Shown in pieces: positions 36,121 through 47,519 of a stretch of 64,000 nt of DNA. Made by a program: the position numbers and the translations under genes. The stretch's first letter is position 1. Each line of letters begins with the position of its first letter. Origin of the DNA: Ricinus communis (lineage: Eukaryota; Streptophyta; Magnoliopsida; Malpighiales; Euphorbiaceae); contig NC_063263.1 in assembly GCF_019578655.1 (NCBI RefSeq), forward strand, positions 7,326,001-7,390,000, given 5' to 3'. Below the pieces are notes generated by a model. It searched no databases and had not been told where the DNA came from. It saw only the letters and a list, made by a program, of their open reading frames with translations.

Positions 36121-36870
36121 TATATTTTAACTATATAGGTTGACGATGAGGTGCTAAGCAGTAGACGTAACAGTAGAGCTACACATCGATTAAATGATGG
36201 ACCGGAGCTCGATGACCATTTACAAGATATAATCAAACAAATGGGTTTATATGGATTAGTCCAGCTGGAATTTTTTCAATTAGATTGGCACCTAATAACT
36301 ACACTTATAGAGAGATGGATGCCGGAACACATACCCTCTATCTCCCAGATAGGGAATGCACTATAACATTGCAAGATGTAGCCATTTTGATTGGACTTCC
36401 TATTGACAGTTATGCATTAATTGGGCCTACTAGATATGGTTGGCCTGTGTTATGTGAGAGAGTTCTTGGGTTGCGGCCCACTGCAGAGTCTATTGGAGGG
36501 TCACAGCTTCAACTATCATGGATCCGCAAGCTGACGAATAAACAGTTTATTATCATGCTAGGAGCTTACATCTTATAGCTCATCTCGGGAACCCTATTTT
36601 ATGATAAAAGTACTGGACGAGTATCATTAGTCTACCTACCATATTTAGAAAATTTTGAGACTATTCGTCAATACAGTTACGGAGGTGCATGTTTGGCATT
36701 TTTGTACAGAGAGTTGTGCACTGTATCAAGATATCCTCTTGTTTCATAACTTAAAGGTGCACTCTTTCTATTGCAACTATGGGCGTGGGAGAGATTTTCA
36801 CTCATCGCACCAATATTGCATCAACCACAATTGCATCATGATGCTCCCCTCGGACAGAAGTATCTAATTA
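36121..36870 (+). pseudogene. plant mobile domain (PMD, aminotransferase-like) remnant
   Basis: In overlapping frames the plus strand reads 'LITTLIERWMPEHIPS', then 'HTLYLPDRECTITLQDVAIL' and 'IGLPIDSYALIGPTRYGWP'. These are followed by 'LISGTLFYDKSTGRVSLVYL', 'YSYGGACLAFLYRELC' and 'LLQLWAWERF'. This is the order of the PMD-C domain (MAIN/MAIL type). At least two frameshifts (near 36290 and after 36577) and a TAG inside 'YIL*LISGTLF' disable it. PMDs occur both in host genes for silencing and development and inside transposons, including MULEs. Here a MULE transposase remnant lies 2 kb upstream on the same strand, so a transposon-borne copy is favoured. Confidence 0.8.
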
Positions 36871-37443
36871 ATTTTAATAATTTGTTAATTGTCTACTCAG
36901 TTATTTATATGTGAGCTACTCGACTAAATCACATGTATTAATTTTCTTATAATAAAGTATCTAATATTTCACATCCGATAGCATATATATTGGTAAAGTT
37001 GACTATTAATGCATGATTGTATACATGATATTTGGTTAAAATCCATAAAATTTATAGAATTTATTTGTGAATTTAAAATTTATATACTTTAAAAGAAGTG
37101 AAAGTCAATTTAGTATTCTACATAATTGAATTTATGTGAAATTGGTTATAGCTAAACTAAATTCTAACAAAATATATAGAATTTTTAAATAAATTCCATA
37201 TTAGTAAGTCAATACATTTCATAAAATAAAATATCTCTTTCAACTTTATCATTTCTATTTTATCTTTTCTCACGTGTCTTTTTCTTAAATGAAACGAATT
37301 TTTTTATAAGTTTAAACCAAACATAGTATTAATCTTTTTGAAAAGAAAAAAAAAAAGAAAATTAAAGGTTTGCCTAATGTAATTATTATGATGTAGGTAA
37401 ATATTTGTCCATAAAATATTTGTAATTATTATTATGATGTAGG

Positions 37444-37508
<65 letters not shown>

Positions 37509-37700
37509 GATGCACTAGCGTATAATATGAGGTTACCCGGTTCTAACTCATAAAGATTTACTAATATCAGAAACCCAATGGATAAGTAAACTTAGGCCAT
37601 GCTTAGGATTGTCTGTGGATATCAAGAGTCAATTTTTTGTTTTTTACAACCGCTCTGTAATGCCCCTTAATTCTGGTGACGCCCCCTTTTTCTCGAACCT
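36871..37700. other. intergenic DNA with microsatellite
   Basis: Apart from the (TA)n run, no gene, RNA or element was recognised between the PMD remnant and the 3' end of gene E. Confidence 0.45.
37447..37502. repeat. (TA)n microsatellite, about 28 units
   Basis: An uninterrupted TA dinucleotide run, likely length-polymorphic. It lies about 200 bp past the stop codon of gene E. Confidence 0.95.
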
Positions 37701-37701
37701 G

Positions 37702-40324
37702 TTAATTTATTATCCTCACCCTATTCTTGTTCCTCATCTTACACCAAATCTTTCGTACCTTCTTCACCGTCCAGACAAAATACCGAATTATTCCGATTAT
37801 GCTACCCATGGCAAACACCTCCAGAAAAAGAAGATACATTTTCAGGTCTACCTTCACCACTTGGCTTCTCAATCTTGATGGAGTCAGCATACTTAAACCA
37901 ATAGCATAGCTGAATGCAAAAAACATGAGCGTGATAGTGATGCCCTGCGCTAGAAGCCACACGCACAACTTGTTCTTTAGAGGAAATCCACCAACAACCA
38001 AACCTATGACGCAGAGCGATGCATAGAAAGCCACAGCATTGCACTTCAGGAAATTAACGTAAATGTCAGGATAGGCATAGGCTAAAACTGAAGTCCCAGC
38101 TTCGCATACATTTTTATCATTGCATGCGCATGAGATATCTGTAAAATTTTGTTGCCAGACACCACCAGGTGGGTTCAATGCAGCTTGGTAAGTCATGGTA
38201 GCTATTACAGTAGCTACTATCATCAACGCACCCCTTATTTCTTCAACATTGTATTGTATTAGTTTCATGCATTTCTCAAACCATGATTTCACTTTTGATG
38301 ATGTGTTGCTATAGGAATCAGTTGCAGTTGGTGCTATAGAAAGAACTACTGTATTAGTCTGATGTATTGGAAGATTGTTGCTTAGTTCTGTTACTCTTCT
38401 AGCACCAGCTTCTCTTAAAATGTCTCGAATTTCAAGACTTCTGAAATCCTTGGAACACTGCTCTAACACATCCAAGGCTGTCAATCCCATTCCATTTAAG
38501 GAATTCGCTCTTCCTTTTACTTCAGGTAGTGAAAGCAGGTACCTGATGGTCTGTGGAAAGGACATGTATAATTTTATGTACAAGTTTATGCTGCTTTTAT
38601 TCTGCATCATCTTAAGTGTTAAACTTGAAACTAAGATAAATTCTTATATAGACTCTAAAAATTAAATCAATTATATACTGATATATGGTTTTATTTATTA
38701 ATATTACAGCATTTTCATTGATAGACAAAATTTATTTAAAAAATTTTCATAGCCTAATACCAATTTAAAAAAAAAAGAAAAAAGTAGGATTATTATTAAA
38801 CTTTTACCTATTCTAGTTAGGTTATTTGAGAATTTATATGAATGTATTTAAACAAGGTTATTTAGGTCTTTCTTATTAATACCTATTTGGTTCAAAGTCG
38901 GTAAGGAAAATAAAAATAAAGAGTAATATAAATGAGAATGATTATTTTGTATATATTGTTCGGTTTAATATGAAATAAAAATTAAATTTTTTATCGTTGA
39001 CACTAGTTATAATATTTAATTTTTATTCAAAAATATAATAATATCTAATTTGTAATTATTGTATGCACAAATACATAAAAATAAAACATATATATATATC
39101 ACAAGATATTATTTGACTTATTTGGCCATTTATAATTGGTTTAATTTGATTTCTATTGAAATGAGAAGTTCATTCTCTAGGAGAATAGATGATTTTCATT
39201 GATGTCAGAATCTCATTATGATTTCAAAGTAATTTTAACGAAAAAAATATATTAATAATGAGAATTACTAATTTTTATTTTTATTCTTACCCTATTTTCT
39301 TACAAACCAAACAACATCTTAAAGTAAAACTTAAAGAAAATAATTAGTATTTATAAAGTAAAAAGAGAACTAACTGAAGTGGTGATATTGTCTATGAAAT
39401 AATGATTATTTAAATTGTAATTATATAACTATTCATAAATAGAGTAATACAAAAAGATATCCTATGGTTTATGTTTTATATATATTTTATTAAAGATAAA
39501 AATTTTAATAAATAATATTTAAAATTTTCTTTAGTAAACTGAAAAACTGGAGTATTTTTTACTTTATATTTTAGTTAACCTAAAAACTAAAAACTGTGAT
39601 TAAAAAACTGGTTTTTTGAATAATCAAAGTAATGGTTAATCAAAAAATTAGTTTGATTTTTTCCGAAGGTCGTTTTTTATTTTTGCTTAGCGAAAACCTT
39701 GCTCACCTCTGCTATTGCTCAATTAAGAGTAATGGATAAGAAGTGTACCTTGAATTGCTTAAGCATGGAAGCTAAGTGCAGGATAGTATTTCCATCTTGA
39801 TTTGCTTTGTTGACAAGCTCATCATTATTGACCATTTCTATCAACAGCTTCAAAGCCTCCAAACGGTTATATTTAACACACAAGTGTAAAACTGTATCCC
39901 CATCTAGCATCTCTGAAGCGGACTCAGGACTTGCCATGACCAATTCCTGAATAACCTCGACTCTCCCTTTCATGGCAGCCAAGTGGAGAGGAATTCTGTC
40001 ATCTTGATCACGGACCACGTATACATCAGCATATGCACGTAACAAAGCCTTGACAATCTCAGTGTGGCCCTCTGCGGAAGCCAAATGGAGGGGAGAGCGA
40101 TTGAGTGAATCAATTTCTGAAGCCATTTTGGGACAATTTTCAAGAATAGCTCGAGTGAAATCAAGATGGCCAAGCAAAGATGATATGTGTAAGGGTGTTT
40201 CAGGGAAAGTGGTAAATGACACTTTGTTAAGAATGAACTGGTCTTTTTGGATTAATGTGTCCAAGATTGCTACAGAACCTCTTTTTGCTGCTTCATACAG
40301 CATTATTAAACCTTCTCTCTCCAT
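37702..40324 (-). CDS. ankyrin repeat-PGG domain membrane protein (gene E)
   Basis: Exons are 40324-39749 and 38550-37702, giving 474 residues. The phase-0 intron is 1198 bp (AAG|GTACAC ... CCACAG|ACC), much longer than in gene A. The ATG at 40324 starts MEREGLIMLYEAAKRG, matching gene F. Exon 1 encodes ankyrin repeats ('ETPLHISSLLGH', 'RSPLHLASAEGH', 'RIPLHLAAMKGR', 'DTVLHLCVKYNR', 'NTILHLASML'). Exon 2 has the last repeat ('NGMGLTALDVLEQ'), the linker and the PGG region: 'ALMIVATVIATMTYQAALN' then PPGG, and three further membrane segments. There is a Cys-containing loop ('CACNDKNVCEAGTSVLA') between the first and second. No frame break is seen, so this and gene A are the best-preserved members here. 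Promoter elements are shared with gene F. Confidence 0.88.
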
Positions 40325-40543
40325 TGATTCTTTTTTCTCGATCTCTCTGTCAGCTGCCCTACAATTAAATATGTGAATCTTATTATATGATGTTTACCGC
40401 CTAGACAATTTATATATATGTATTACTCCCTTACCTAATGATACTTTTTTAAGGGTGTTTCCATTTTCTATTCTTTTCTTTTCTTAGTCAATTGAATTTC
40501 TTGAGTGCGAGAACAGCTTCAGGATTTGACATTCATTTCAGAA

Positions 40544-40558
40544 ATTTATTTATAAATG
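40544..40558 (-). promoter_or_regulatory. TATA element of gene E
   Basis: On the minus strand this reads CATTTATAAATAAAT, about 225 bp upstream of the ATG. The corresponding element in front of gene F is at 45478-45497. The distance implies a leader of about 190 bp if transcription starts some 30 bp downstream. Confidence 0.5.
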
Positions 40559-40574
40559 TTTAGATTAATCGTCA

Positions 40575-40590
40575 TTCCTGTCATCAGGAA
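40575..40590. promoter_or_regulatory. conserved promoter palindrome of gene E (TTCCTG-N4-CAGGAA)
   Basis: A perfect 6+6 inverted repeat with spacer TCAT lies about 20 bp upstream of the TATA element. The same palindrome with spacer CCAT occurs at the same relative position in front of gene F, although the flanking sequence has diverged. The symmetry suggests a binding site for a dimeric regulator. This is inference. Confidence 0.45.
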
Positions 40591-40599
40591 AAGATACCC

Positions 40600-41038
40600 G
40601 GGATTAAGCAGAAGCTAACGTTTTATATAAAGCAAATTACTATTGATTCCTGAGTTTTGACCTTAATTATATTCTCCCTCATGTCACTTCACTTTCCCGG
40701 AAAATGATCGCCAATATCCAAATCCATGCTTGAGCAATTTTTATAGATGATATGAACAATGTACCTGGGAAGCAGTTTTCTGCTATTATAAAACCAATAC
40801 ATTCACGTGACATGGCATTAAAACTCACACCTCATGCATTTTTTTCAGGCGTGCCTCTTACAAGTTTAAAAGTTCTTACCTATGAAAGCCAAATAAGATA
40901 AACTCTTATTTAAACTTGACTTCTAAGATTATGTTAAAACATCTTTAGGTGAATTTTAAGATGTGTAATTTATAATGACATAATATTTTTTAATGCCATT
41001 ATAATAAAATTTATAAAATCTAAGTAAAATTATAAATA

Positions 41039-41069
<31 letters not shown>

Positions 41070-41391
41070 AGAGAAAGAGAGAAATATCGTTGAAGTTTCA
41101 ACACCGCATTGTATTATTATTATTATTATTATGAGTCAATTATAACTCTAATGTTTTTATAACAAGTATAATGCTATTGCAGCCATCATTCGTAATTATT
41201 ATTTATTGAATAAGTGAATGCGCACATCTGTAAATAAAAAATCATCCTAAAGTCAATTTTGCATGATGTACAACTTTTGGGATAAGGTGATGATGTGAAT
41301 TGTTTGATGGCATATGTGGGCAAGGTTTGTGCAAGCATGGCGACCTTGTTGATAATGGCTTGGAAAAATGCCATATTATCTTACTTAATGA

Positions 41392-41422
<31 letters not shown>

Positions 41423-43010
41423 TTATGATATTTATGAAAAAAAAAACTCTAAATCTTTAGTTGATTTGAGAAATAATTATAATCAGATTTATACCCAAAA
41501 TACTGACAATAGAAAATACTTTAAAATGGAATTTTATTTATAAAGATATCACAAAACGAAATTTTATTTATAAAAATGTTTGATTTGATTTTTTCAAATA
41601 AAAATGTGTATATTGGATATACTTTGAAGAAAGAGTATATATGTTTAGTATATTTTTGACGGATAGTGAATCTAAAACACATTAATTTTTAGAAAATATC
41701 ATTGCATTTTGTTTGATTTGTCATATTAATAACAAATAAATAAATAAATAAATCTAAAGATTATTTTTATGATTTAAATATTTGAGGATGTGTTGAGAAT
41801 GTCATGTATGAAAAATAAGATAAATTGCTACAATGTAAAAAAAGTATATGTTCAATATATATTTAAGAAAATTTTTATGTATGATATATATTAAGTATAT
41901 GTTAAGTATCTCAACCTTTTCCAAATGAAATAAAATGCAAACTCAACAAAAATTTAACAGCAAAAAGTATAAATTTGTCAAATAATATTATATTTTAAAT
42001 ATCTAAATTTTTTTAAAATAAAACAGAATTCAACTCAAATGTTCAAAAACAAACAGTATACGTTTACTAAAATATGGTATATGTTAGGTACCTATAAAGC
42101 ATCTGAAACTAATCTAAAAAAAAAGGGATAATAATATTTTTGGTGTCTACACTTATTAAAAAATGACAATCGAGTAGTTAAACTTTTAAAATCAATAATT
42201 AAGTGTGACAACTTGTAAAAAGATAACAAAATAGTATTTTTATCAGGTTACACATTATAAATACCGATGCAGATTTTTTTTATGTTAAATAAGATGAAAA
42301 TAAGAAATATGTGGTAAAGATATATTATAAAAATAATAAAACGATAAATTTGTCCACCATATACAAACGTGTTTTTACCAAGTTATTGAGTTTTCTAGCG
42401 CAATAAATATTAGAATTCATGAATTGAAGATTAAAACTAAAATTACTAAATTGAAAATTAATAGAGATTAGATAAAGAGAATAATATAAAATAAAATTTA
42501 CATAAGACTATATTACTAATGATTGCATTTTAATTTTTGATGTATTCAACAATTTTTGTTCTCTCATCTATACCTATAAAAACTTTAAGTGAAACTTGAA
42601 AATCACCTGTTAAAAATATCACTTTGTTATTTTTTTACAGGTTGTTACGCTCAATTGTTAGTTTTAAAAATTCAACCACTTGATTATTATTTCTGGATAA
42701 GTTAGACTTTAAAAATATAATTATTCCTTAAAAAAAACGAGAAAGATGAAGAAAGTGGAGCGGTTACTTCTGAAAATAACATGGAGTAATTAAAAAAAAA
42801 CAGACATATTTTTGTTATTAATTTTTAAAAATGAGTAAATAGTAAAATTTTCTCGCATATCTCAATACTTTAATTTGATTTGATTTGAACCAATAAGCTC
42901 ATAATACTATGTAGTATGTACAATTCCAGAGTTCCAGTAGAGTCCAGTACTAATGAGCTAAATATGCAAAATCAAAAACTTGATGAATATATAAACATGA
43001 ATATGATGCT
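40600..43010. other. intergenic AT-rich DNA between genes E and F
   Basis: The stretch contains (TA)n tracts near 41041-41067 and 41397-41422 and a (TTA)n run near 41110-41131. No gene, RNA or defined transposon was recognised on either strand. Confidence 0.45.
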
Positions 43011-43015
43011 CAGTC

Positions 43016-45304
43016 CTAAATCAAGCTTATGATTTGTTCTCCTGAGGCTGTGGTTTGCTGCTCTCGTAATATTCTGTTTTCGTTCCTAGTCTTACACCAA
43101 AACCTGCGCACCTTCTTTCCTGTCCAGACAAGAAACCGAATAACTTCAACTATGCCAGCCACAAGAAGCACCCCTAGACAAACCCGAGCCATTTTGATAT
43201 CCATCTTTGCCACCTTCACTCTCAATCTCTGTGGGGTCACCAAGAATATACCCTGTATGTAGCTTAGTGCCAGGAAAATCAGTGTGACACCTATGGCCTG
43301 TGCTAGAAGCCACACGCACAGCTTATTCCGGAGAGGAAATCCACCAATAACCAAAGCTACCACACACAATGATGCAAAGAAAGCAATACCATTACACATC
43401 AGGAAGTAAATGTACGCATCTGGGTAGGCATAGGCTAAAACAGAAGTTCCAGCTTCACATATATTTGTATCACTACATGCAGGACCGCCTGAAACGGTTA
43501 TAAAATCCTGTTGCCAGATACCACCAGGTGGGTTCAGTGCAGCTTGGAAAGTCATGGTTGCTATTACAGTAGCCACTATCATCAATGCGCCTCGTGCTTC
43601 TTCTACATTGTATTGTATGTACTTCATGCATTTCTGAAACCATGATTTTTTGCCTTTGATGATGTTTTGGTAAAAACAGCAGCATTTGGTGGTTCAGTGG
43701 AAACAGCAACTGAACTAGTTGGGAGATTGTTGTTTAGCTGTACTCGTCTTTTAGCACCAGCTTCTATCAAAACTTTTCGAATTTCACAACTTCTGAAATC
43801 CCTGGAACTTTGGTCTAACACATCCAAGGCTGTCATTCCCATTCTATTTAAAGAATTCGCTCTTTCTTTTAGTTTAGGTAATGAAAGCAGGTACCTTATT
43901 GTCTGCAAAAAAGGGGCATATAAATGTACTTATGTTACATAATTCTACAAAATCCCAAAGACATCTTATTCTTTCTTTCAGTTAGTACTTTACAATAGTG
44001 AAGGCTTTACTTGATTTTTTTTTTTTTTACGCTTATTTTGCATTCCTGTCAATATGTATTGCATACAATATGTCTTGCATTTCTGATGTTTCATCACCAA
44101 CGCATTCTTTTTCCCCAAAATATAAACTATCTACCCTTATCGAAATGGAGAATGATTAATAGGAGAAAATGTTTTGAGCTACCCTTAATTTATTACGTTA
44201 TTTATAGACAAATTAAATTAAACAGTGACATGTGACATTATTTATTGTTGTTTGTACGGACTGATTTATTTATTATTATTAACCATTTATAATTAAAAAT
44301 CAACCAATGTAAATATAACAACTAATAGATAATATGTCAATTGTTGCTATGTAATTAATTTTATCTATGGATGAATTGGCGAATTGAATCAACCTAAAAA
44401 TTTCTCTCGTGCATAATAATTACAAGAATAATATTGTAAAAATAATTAAATGATATTATAAACCTTAAAGGAAGGAAAATGAGAGTAAACCATGTATAAG
44501 CAATTATTTAATTAGTCATTATAATACTATTCACTGTTTTTATTACTCAACCAATACTTCTTGATAAAATTGGAGAGAGTGTAAATGAGATGGCAAGAGT
44601 TTCTAGTTTATTTAGAGTTTCAAATTCGAATCTTAAAGTTATGTTAACTATCCCTTGAAGAATTCTGTCTGGCACCCTCTAATCCGGACGAGAGATAAAA
44701 GAAAAAGTTGCAGACAAGAAGTGTGTACCTTTAATTGCTTGAGCATGGCAGCTAAATGCAAGATGGTATTGCCATCTTGATTTTCTTTGTTGACAAGATC
44801 ATCATCACTCACCATTTCCACCAACAGCTTCAAAGCCTTCAAGTGGTTATATTTCACACTCAACTGTAAAATTGTTTCCCCATCTAGCAGCTCAGAAGTC
44901 GACTCAGGACTTGCACTTACCAGTTCTTGTATAGTCTCAGCATTGCCTCTCATGGCAGCTAAGTGGAGAGGAATCCTACCATCTTCGTCACGAACCAAGC
45001 AAACATCAGTATTTACAGCTAACAAAACTTTGACAATATCAGTATGGCCCTCTGCAGAAGCCAAGTGAAGAGGAGAGCGTTGAAGTGAATCAAGCTTTAT
45101 AGCCATTGCGGGACACTTTTTAAGAACATTTATGGAGAAATGAAGGTGACCAAGCAAAGATGATAAGTGCAGGGGAGTTTCTGTGAATGAGGTAAGTGAA
45201 ACCTTATTAAGAATGAACTGGTCTCTTCGGGTTAAAGCGTTTAAGGTTTCTACACAACCTCTCTTTGCTGCTTCATATAGCATTCTTAAATCTTCTCTCT
45301 CCAT
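43016..45304 (-). pseudogene. ankyrin repeat-PGG gene with one frameshift (gene F)
   Basis: Exons are 45304-44729 (192 codons) and 43902-43016 (887 nt, not a multiple of three), joined by an 824 bp phase-0 intron (AAG|GTACAC ... TTGCAG|ACA). Exon 1 encodes intact ankyrin repeats starting MEREDLRMLYEAAKRG. In exon 2 the frame is lost in an A run (six T on the plus strand, 43646-43651) where gene E reads SKVKSWF; translation stops shortly after. Downstream, the PGG region (ALMIVATVIATMTFQAALN, PPGG, four membrane segments) is fully open to a stop at 43016. A single indel in a homopolymer could be a recent mutation, an allele or an assembly error. If corrected the gene would encode a normal family member. 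The end of the gene (SGEQIISLI and 3' flank) resembles genes B and D rather than E. Confidence 0.8.
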
Positions 45305-45477
45305 GATTAATGTTTCTCTCTTCTCTGCCTTGCAATTGGACACAGAAGATACATAGTTTCTACCCGTTACCTAGTGGTAGTTTATTCTTTTAGTGTTTCC
45401 ATTCTTTAATCTTTTTCTTCAATTTTTATTACCAGTTGGATTGGGGACATGCTTCGCAGGAACAGCTCCAGGATAAG

Positions 45478-45497
45478 CTATTTATAAATATTTATAC
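45478..45497 (-). promoter_or_regulatory. TATA element of gene F
   Basis: The minus strand carries TATAAATATTTATAAATA, about 180 bp upstream of the ATG of gene F. It is placed as in gene E, next to the shared palindrome. Confidence 0.5.
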
Positions 45498-45506
45498 TAA
45501 TCAGCG

Positions 45507-45522
45507 TTCCTGCCATCAGGAA
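45507..45522. promoter_or_regulatory. conserved promoter palindrome of gene F (TTCCTG-N4-CAGGAA)
   Basis: This is the counterpart of the site at 40575-40590, with spacer CCAT. A second shared block, GAACAGCT(T/C)CAGGAT, lies on the other side of the TATA element in both genes (40511-40525 and about 45460-45474). Confidence 0.45.
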
Positions 45523-45987
45523 ATATAGTTAAAACTGGTAACAGAACGTAAGCAGAATTAAATTAACATAACTTATTCCAGAGAATTACGTCTGTTCTTG
45601 GAACATTTCAAAACTCAAAAGTCAAAAGTAGCTTATACTATATAATCAATAAGGTCTTTGTCAGGTCACTTTCCTAAAATATTTTCGTCATTCAAATCCA
45701 TGGCTCGAGCATTCTATGAACAATACCTGGGAAAGGATATTAGTGAGGCAGTTAGGATTTATTTGACACAACCAACAATAACTGTACATAAGCTTTTTAT
45801 TTATTTTTCTTTTTTGTACTTTGAATATTGAACGAGCTATACAACAATAAGGGTAGCTATCCACTTTCTATAAACCTCTCACCATTAGCGGGAATTGGGA
45901 CATTGGGATATAAGCTTACACTTTTCTGAAAGAAACCAAGCTATAGTTATCAAGTGTATACACACTCTATTGACAAGCTAACTACAA

Positions 45988-47330
45988 TTATTTTCGGTGA
46001 CATAAGCACAATAGTAATCTAGAGATACATTTCCAAATCTTCCGAACCAGATAGATCACAAAGGCAACATGTAACAACATAATAGAGTAAAATAATAGAG
46101 GAACTAGAGTTGAATTCACCAACAACGATACCCCTGCCCGGCTACGCCACTGATACTGCTCCGCGAAGTGCAAAGCCACAGCAAAGAAATGGGCTTGTGA
46201 TATGTATAGGACAGTGAAGCACATGATTACTACTAGGAAAATTCTTGAAAATTTATTTCTGAAAGGGATTCCACTGAGCATCAGCAGGATCAATATAAGG
46301 GAGCATCAAAGAGACAGTGTTGTAGTACCAGAAATCTGAATCAGGATCCCAACAAGTAAACTAGTAAAAATTATGAATATTATTTTCAAGAAAATTATTG
46401 TTCTCTTGCCAAGAAGCAACTGGTGGGGCAGCAGCTAATTTGTGTTCTGTTTCCCATTAGCTATTTCTGGTGGGTTCATCCCAGCTTGGAAAGTCTTATT
46501 AGCTGTTAATGTAGCTGCTACAAGGATTTTTCCGCCAGCCTCTTCTAACCGCTTGCCAAAATTTTTGAAGTATCTATCCATGAATTTGCACTTCCCAATA
46601 AAATAGCATCTACTGGGTGGTTATGCTCCTACTGGTAGTGAACACCAGCTTCAAGAAGAATGATCTGTATTTCCAGGCCTTTTGAATCTCTTGGACAATG
46701 CTCTATAGCATCCAGTGCTGTAAAACCATTTTTATTCAAGGCATTTGCGTTTGTTCTGATGCTCGTCTCCAAAAGCAAGTATTGTAGTCTACAATGAAAG
46801 AAAGGATAATGATTTTGATTGATATAGAGAAAAGAGCAATTAGTGAATTCTAATTGGTAATTCATGAAATAATTCAGCAGGGGCTTTGACAGGGTTCACA
46901 TAACTCCACTTGTCTAAAGATTGCAGAAAGGTGCAAAATGGTGTTGCCATTATCATCCGAGGCACTGACAAACTCGTCATCTCTCGCTGTTTCAACCAAT
47001 AATTTTAGAGCTTCCAACCGGTTATTTTTACGCAGAAGTGTAAGATTGTCTTTCCATGATCCTGTTTCTGTGTCATTGACTCTGGACAAATTCTGAGCAG
47101 TTCTTTCATAATATCAATTCTTCCTCTCATAGCTGCCAAATGCAGTGGGATTCTGCCATCCTGATCAAGATGAGAGCAGGCATCAGGATTTGCATGTAAC
47201 ACTTCTTTCACGATATCAAGATAGCCCTCCGAGGAAGCCATGTGAAGAGGCAACCGACCATGAGAGCTGATTCATCGGCTAGTTGAGTTTCGGCTAAGAA
47301 GTGCTTTAGTATAATGAAGGTGACCACGCA
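45988..47330 (-). pseudogene. broken ankyrin/PGG gene of the B/D type (gene G)
   Basis: Minus-strand pieces follow gene B in order. They are an ankyrin scrap at about 47330-47280 ('RGHLHYTKALLSR'), repeats at 47253-47005 ('MPLHMASSEGYLDIVKEVL', 'RIPLHLAAMRGRIDIMKELL'), a frameshift near 47045, then 'NNRLEALKLLVETARDDEFV' to about 46905. An altered splice region follows and then exon 2 at about 46795-46629 ('NKNGFTALDAIEHCPRDSKG'). The PGG area around 46500-46640 is broken, and membrane segments follow at 46293-45988 ('GIPFRNKFSRIFLVVIMCF'). The residues after the first membrane segment read PPEI. The first exon lacks its start and first repeat, replaced by unrelated sequence beyond about 47330. 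Several indels show it is long dead. Confidence 0.85.
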
Positions 47331-47519
47331 GGGCAGGGAAGGGAGAAATATTAATTGAACATTTCTGATAGGACCCAATAAAAACTAATAAGACAAGCAA
47401 GTAGAAACTAAGAAACAAGGAGTACATAGTGACACTGTGTCTTCGTAGAGAAAGTTCAAATTTAGATATAGAGCAATTCAAAAGAAGTTCAAACACTATC
47501 ATATTCTTTTTCAATTTAA

